Assembly (NCBI GenBank): GCA_963920705.1
Contig: OY987237.1
Coordinates: 15,654,601 to 15,718,600 of the forward strand
Direction of reading: 5' to 3'
Origin: Odiellus spinosus
Lineage: Eukaryota; Arthropoda; Arachnida; Opiliones; Phalangiidae
DNA: 64,000 nt
Position 1 is the first letter of the stretch. Each line of letters begins with the position of its first letter. Below are positions 59,901-64,000 of this stretch, one piece after another. Position numbers and translations under genes: made by a program. Below the pieces are notes generated by a model that did not search any database, was not told the origin of the DNA, and worked only from the letters and a program-made list of their open reading frames with translations.

Positions 59901-62900
59901 ACGTTCTCCCTCGCTAAGCCTAAATCGAATTAAGTTCTCCCTCGCTAAGCCTAAATCGAATTACGTTCTCCCTCGCTAAGCCTAAATCGAATTACGTTCT
60001 CCCTCGCTAAGCATAAATCTAATTACGTTCTCCCTCGCTAAGCATAAATCGAATTACGTTCTCCCTCGCTAAGCATAAATCGAATTGCGTTCTCCCTCGC
60101 TAAGCCTAAATCGAATTACGTTCTCCCTCGCTAAGCCTAAATCGAATTACGTTCTCCCTCGCTAAGCCTAAATCGAATTACGTTCTCCCTCGCATAGCCT
60201 AATTCAAATCACCTACCTCGCTAAGCCTAGTTTTAAATATATAACCCGCTAAGCCTAAATCATAAAGAGGAAGGTTTTCTGTACGTCACTCATTAAGCCT
60301 AACTGGAAAGTCAAATTTAAAAATGAGAATTGAAGCTAAGCTTAGCTCAATAACCATGACTCGACAAAATTTTGCATACAATTTCTTATCAATCATTTAC
60401 CGTTAGATAAGAATAATGTCAATCTTGTTAAGCCCAAAGGCCATTGAAATATCAGACGAAATAATCAAAACTTAGCGGCTATCAAATCGAAATAAAATAT
60501 AGGACGACACGTCTAGAAAAGAGAAAAGTAGGCTTAGTAGTTATTTTAGAAACGCAACTTTTCCTTTCACCGAAAAAACATCGACGCTGACGAGGCTTAA
60601 GTGTATTATTTTGGCTTAGCCTTATCTTCACGGCTATTAAAATCGCGTTCCCCCCCCCCCCCCCCCGAAACAGTCTCGAGATGGCCCGGAGCATTTTAAG
60701 TCCCTAATTCTTTAACTCTCGATTTTAATAAGAGGCCGAATGGGAAAAACCTGTTACTAAGATGGGTCCACGAACATGGCTGGCAGAACAAACTTTTTCT
60801 TTCTTCAAGTTATGTAGGCCAAGACACGAGGGGCCAAGAGCCAGATTGGTGCCATATTATTAAAGAAAGTTTAACAGTACCCCCAAAACTATCCGAATGT
60901 ATTATTAAGGAATACTAGAACGCATTTTAGAGGATCATTATATACGAAAAGTTTTACAGGGAAAAAAAGGTCTCGGTGAAAGTCGAAGTAATTTGACAAT
61001 GATGGTTGGGGTCAAAGGGTCAATTTTATTTTAAGTTAAAGATTGAAGTGTATTGATTGTTAATTATTTACTATTTTTTTCCTGGATTTTAATGTCTGCT
61101 ATTTATAAAACTTTGAAATGATGTTAGGCTTAACAAGATTTGAATTTAAGTTAATTAGGCTTAGCAGAAATGGAGTTGACAGTTAGGCCTAGGTTTAGTA
61201 AGATTGAAACGTAGTATATGGAACTAATATAGCGCAAACAACCCATTCCAATTGGTTTATTTCTAAACCATGCTAGTCACGTGGTTATTATTAAAATCTA
61301 ACATGAATGCACCGACAAGAAAATAAGTATTTACGAATAAATTAAAATTCATGTCAAGTAGGTGTTTGTTCTTTAAGTTGAGGCCATATATACCAAGTTT
61401 AACAACAGGCCCAGTACTCTGATTTAAAACGTCAATTAGTTCACGCTTAATTTAGATCGATAGGGTGTAAATAAACTTAATGAACGCTTTTTTTATAGCT
61501 AGAAGGGTGAAAAAAGTAGTAGATAGATTTGACCAGACAATTGACCTCTACCTAAGCCAAATTCATGATTATTAAATGAGCTTAATTGTGATTTATATCC
61601 CTATACCCTAATTTAGTTATTTTCAACAAACAGACTAAATTGCCAACACAGAAACAGAACTTTAAGTGTAAAGACTAAATAAATAGGCTTAGCTGAACGT
61701 TCTTTTTAAGCCTAACATTCGTTTGAATGAGAGTACAGCGCATTGATCACGCGAGATTTGTTCTAACAAAGATAGTTGCTAAGCCTAACTCAATAAAAAT
61801 TGATTTTGAATACTCGATAAATTAATTTCACCATCCCTTTAAAACGATCCAAAAATGAAACTATTATAAGATATTTCTTAAACAATGGAATCCCTTATTA
61901 TTGTAAATAGTTAAGCCTACTTCAATATTTGTTCTTAGAAATACGCAACAGAAATGGAAATTTTTACCATTGTCTTCACGTGGAAAAAACCCAAAAAATA
62001 GGCCTAGAACCTTCTTATTAAGCCTAACATTCTTTTGAAAGAAAGAATTTAAATTCGTTGCTAAGCCTAACTCAATAAAAATTGATTTTGAATACTCGAT
62101 CTTCGTAAGATTTCACCAACCCTTTAAACTATCAAAATAAATTATTAAAAGAACCGGAAAAACGGAAATATATACTTATACAATTGAGATGGTAAGGTAT
62201 TAAATGATAGAGGAAAAAAAACCGAACGTAACCCTTTACCCGAGACAAAAATAATAAAAAATAAAAAAACTTAAATCTTTGTAAATAGATTTAGAAAAGA
62301 ACAGCAAACTAAAAAAAAAAAAATTAAAACGGGAAAATATGGGCCATTGACTCCGAGTCTCCGACTAGAGTTAAGTAAGAGTTAAAAAAAAAATTATAAT
62401 ATAAAAGAACTCTCAGCGCATATTGGCACTTTAAGGAAAAAGTTCACTGCCAAGGGCCAAAACTTAAAAACTGTTAAGTTAGAAAACGAAATACCGAACA
62501 AGTATTTGAGTTTTATAATTTAAACGAGCTGACCCATTTACGCTTAAAAAAACGTCTCTCACGTTGTTACGCTCAGAGCCATAAGGAACCAAGGCTTAAC
62601 GAGCGAAGCTGAATACCTAAATAAACCTATTGAATAATTAACACAACGACAGCGGGGAATCCTAATACGAAGTTAACAGAAGCTGTGATTTGAAATACTT
62701 TTCAATTTCCTGATTGAACTATTTCGTTAATTCAAGAGAAAATAACACTATTTTCATCATGTACTCCGGTGTACAAGAACATATCATGAAACATGTCCCC
62801 CCTCGGATATATTTCAACGATGAAGAAAACGCGTGTTTTATTGGACATGTCACTAAATTACGGGTCAATATGATGACATCATTAAATTGTCACTAGCCGA

Positions 62901-63880
62901 AAATTAAGATATCTGGACACCTTTCGTTATTTACTTTTGCCAACACTGTTTGCCGTTAGTGAAAGCTTATGAACACCAAAGATAGGTGTCCATTATTGCT
63001 CCGTAAGTTGCGCGTGTGAAAAATGATCATACTAATTAGTTACATTATGTTAATTTAGCGTTATTTCAATTTCATTCGCATTAGTCACCTATTACGCGTA
63101 TTACGTATTAGGTAGAGCGACTTATCCGTCTATATTTTATAGTATAATCCCCCATCAAGCGCATTCGGGGCGGAGTCTGGGAGCTATAAAAAACGCTCCC
63201 AGACAGAGGAAAACGCCGCGTCTATTCTGGGTGTAATTGACTAAATACGAACCCACCCAGATAACTAAATTTGTAATTTTAATATGGCTTATCAAAAACT
63301 ACGTAAGCGTGTTATTTTCCGATAATACTATAACGATCTCTGTTATCTACGTGACTTAATTCTTCGGATATCTCGACTATTATCGGATTCGGTTCAAAGC
63401 GCTTAAAACTTTCACGTATAAACCTAAACAAATATTTAGTCAACAAACCATTAAATTTCAATATATGTAACGGGTCTTTAGATCGGAAATAATCGTTTTA
63501 GATAATTGATTATATCGAGCTCTAATAGTTATCTATGCTTTCCCCAACAAAAAAATGAAATTGTAAAATCTAGGAGGCAAGTGAGTGAAAGCGTAATATT
63601 TTTTATAGAAGGAATGACTTCCTATCACCACTAAAATATTTCCGACTTTCCGTTTTCCTCGTGGTACACGCGGAAGTAACCAGAATAAAAAAAAAAAAAA
63701 AAAACGAATATTTCCCGCCATTAAAAAAACGCGCAAAATATTAAGTATGCCTCGGTTGAACTAAAAATAAACCCAATTTCTTTCAATATATAAAATTAAT
63801 AATATAATAAAATTGGGCGTACCTCCTCTGGACATGACGTCGTCGTAAATATCCACCGTTGTGTTCCATAATGACTCCAT
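50916..63880 (-). CDS. ELOVL: Very-long-chain fatty acid elongase (ELOVL), paralogue 2
   Basis: This is a second ER membrane elongase. Six exons: 63880-63823, 56521-56331, 56242-56159, 55306-55250, 54537-54295 and 51242-50916, all with GT-AG borders, give 319 residues. It starts MESLWNTTVDIYDDVMSRGD. Exons 1 and 2 are 58 and 191 bp, exactly as in paralogue 1. Signatures are LRKKNSHITVLHVVHHS (HXXHH at 146-150), NCFVHMIMYFYYC and YLWWKKYLTIVQMVQF, then a last hydrophobic stretch and a hydrophilic Asn/Gly/Lys-rich tail ending SKANGKHE. It differs from paralogue 1 in having an intron after ADT and none after the GVKFTPG position. Intron 1 (7.3 kb) and intron 5 (3.1 kb) hold MITEs and tandem repeats. 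The two genes are on the same strand with only DNAL1 between, so they arose by local duplication. Confidence 0.94.
51371..51707. mobile_element. MITE family B, copy 10
   Basis: 337 bp, ends CAGAAGCCGATG / CATCGGCTTCTG, exact target duplication ATATAAC (51364-51370, 51708-51714). It lies in ELOVL-2 intron 5, only 129 bp from the last exon. Confidence 0.95.
53203..53490. repeat. Four-copy tandem repeat with E2F-like sites
   Basis: Four copies of a 66-76-bp unit, each beginning TTCCCGCCAAAATAGTAGCT and containing a GCGCGAAAA- or GCGCAAAA-type word and ATCTCGTGAT. Starts of CCCGCC lie at about 53205, 53278, 53344 and 53419. TTTCCCGCCAAAA is the textbook E2F/DP site. In ELOVL-2 intron 5. Binding is inferred from the motif only. 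Confidence 0.85.
54669..55086. mobile_element. MITE family H, copy 1
   Basis: 418 bp. Ends CAGAGGTATATAATAACCCC and the inverse complement at the right, each with a small CCCCC-TTCG-GGGGG-type hairpin. The exact 7-bp target duplication is ATAAAAC (54662-54668, 55087-55093). In ELOVL-2 intron 4. Confidence 0.93.
55450..55840. mobile_element. Foldback family D, complete copy
   Basis: Two arms of about 150-180 bp are inverted relative to each other: AAATCAAGTGATTTTTTATC... AAAATAGGCTTAGCTAG on the left and CCAGCTAAGCCTATTTTGAT ... AAAAAGTCACTTGT on the right. The core includes ACTCCCCATATAAGG / CCTTATACGGGGAGT. In ELOVL-2 intron 3. This copy shows the full family layout. Confidence 0.82.
56883..57222. 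mobile_element. MITE family B, copy 11
   Basis: 340 bp, ends CAGAAGCCGATG / CATCGGCTTCTG. The flanks GTTTTAC and GTTACAT are not an exact duplication. In ELOVL-2 intron 1. Confidence 0.93.
57814..58151. mobile_element. MITE family B, copy 12 (TAGATG subfamily)
   Basis: 338 bp, ends CAGAAGTAGATG / CATCTACTTCTG, the only full copy with this end on both sides. It defines a second subfamily. No clear target duplication (ATAAAGA against GTACAGA). Confidence 0.92.
58975..59076. mobile_element. Small TIR element G, copy 2
   Basis: About 102 bp, GTTGCCAGGAGCTTGCGAGT at the left and CACTCGCAAATGGTTGGCAAC-type inverse at the right. Nearly identical to 34570-34673. Confidence 0.75.
59762..60240. repeat. 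31-bp minisatellite in ELOVL-2 intron 1
   Basis: About 15 tandem copies of a 31-bp unit containing CGCTAAGCCTAAATCGAATT and ACGTTCTCCCT. Three central copies share the variant CTAAGCATAA, which shows local spread of one variant. Same CTAAGCCTAA core as the arrays at 19.3 and 45.2 kb. Confidence 0.95.
60651..60666. repeat. Poly-C tract
   Basis: A run of about 16 C in otherwise AT-rich DNA. Confidence 0.9.
60667..63822. other. Remainder of ELOVL-2 intron 1
   Basis: AT-rich, no further exon seen. TAAGCCTA occurs many times (for example near 61125, 61157, 61707, 61777, 62018, 62060). A strong hairpin lies at 63175-63204. A 60-codon plus-strand frame at 62714-62896 matches nothing. Confidence 0.6.
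63175..63204. other. Strong hairpin with TATAAAA loop
   Basis: The arms GTCTGGGAGC and GCTCCCAGAC pair perfectly over 10 bp around the 10-nt loop TATAAAAAAC. It lies in ELOVL-2 intron 1. It could be a structured RNA element or a promoter-like TATA box caught in an inverted repeat. Confidence 0.75.
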
Positions 63881-64000
63881 GATTAAAGGTATGACAAGTT
63901 TGATTTTTGATGACGATGACGAGAGATCTTAGAGATCCAACTCACATCCGCCTCACGACCTGAAAGAAATCGATAAAAATATTCATTAAGATTAAATAAA
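63881..64000 (-). promoter_or_regulatory. 5' UTR / promoter side of ELOVL-2
   Basis: Sequence immediately upstream of the ELOVL-2 ATG on the minus strand. No TATA box is evident in the 120 bp before the window ends. Assigned by position only. Confidence 0.45.

Noticed and set aside
62714..62896. 60-codon plus-strand frame in ELOVL-2 intron 1
   Set aside because: No recognisable family and no start or splice support.

Overview
The window looks like nuclear DNA of an invertebrate, most likely an arthropod. It is AT-rich, its protein genes are split by GT-AG introns, and it is crowded with small inverted-repeat transposons. The species cannot be named from the sequence.

Layout. (1) Positions 1 to about 9,020 are a large composite minisatellite. 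Blocks of 17-bp, 16-bp and 15-bp units alternate in a fixed order, the composite repeats at higher order, and the array ends in a perfect 36-bp palindrome. Long reading frames in it are artefacts of unit length. (2) 9,216-12,168 (minus) is a dead AtuA/DUF1446-family gene with a mitochondrial-looking N-terminus. Its first exon is interrupted by a 2.5-kb P-like DNA transposon (9,506-12,049) with terminal inverted repeats, a perfect 8-bp target duplication and a decayed THAP-type transposase. A LINE 3' end is nested in the transposon. (3) 14,915-16,809 holds a compact head-to-head pair: a PGRMC-type membrane haem protein (minus) and the complex I subunit NDUFB7 (plus). (4) 18,877-25,999 (minus) is a six-exon ELOVL fatty-acid elongase. 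(5) 26-43 kb is gene-poor and full of MITEs. (6) 43,151-43,750 (minus) is an intact single-exon axonemal dynein light chain 1 gene with a textbook RFX X-box 117 bp upstream of its ATG. (7) 50,916-63,880 (minus) is a second six-exon ELOVL paralogue, whose introns hold MITEs and minisatellites.

Functional picture. The two elongases share the same size of exons 1 and 2 and most intron positions, so they are duplicates. Both act in very-long-chain fatty acid synthesis at the ER, where PGRMC proteins also sit. No bacterial-style operon, CRISPR array, rRNA or convincing tRNA is present.

Mobile DNA. The dominant family (about 340 bp, ends CAGAAG...CTTCTG) has 12 recognisable copies, seven with exact 7-bp target duplications. 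Two other families (ends CAAGAAGG and CAGAGGTA) also show 7-bp duplications. A short motif, TAAGCCTA, is scattered through the window and lies inside the unit of three otherwise unrelated minisatellites.
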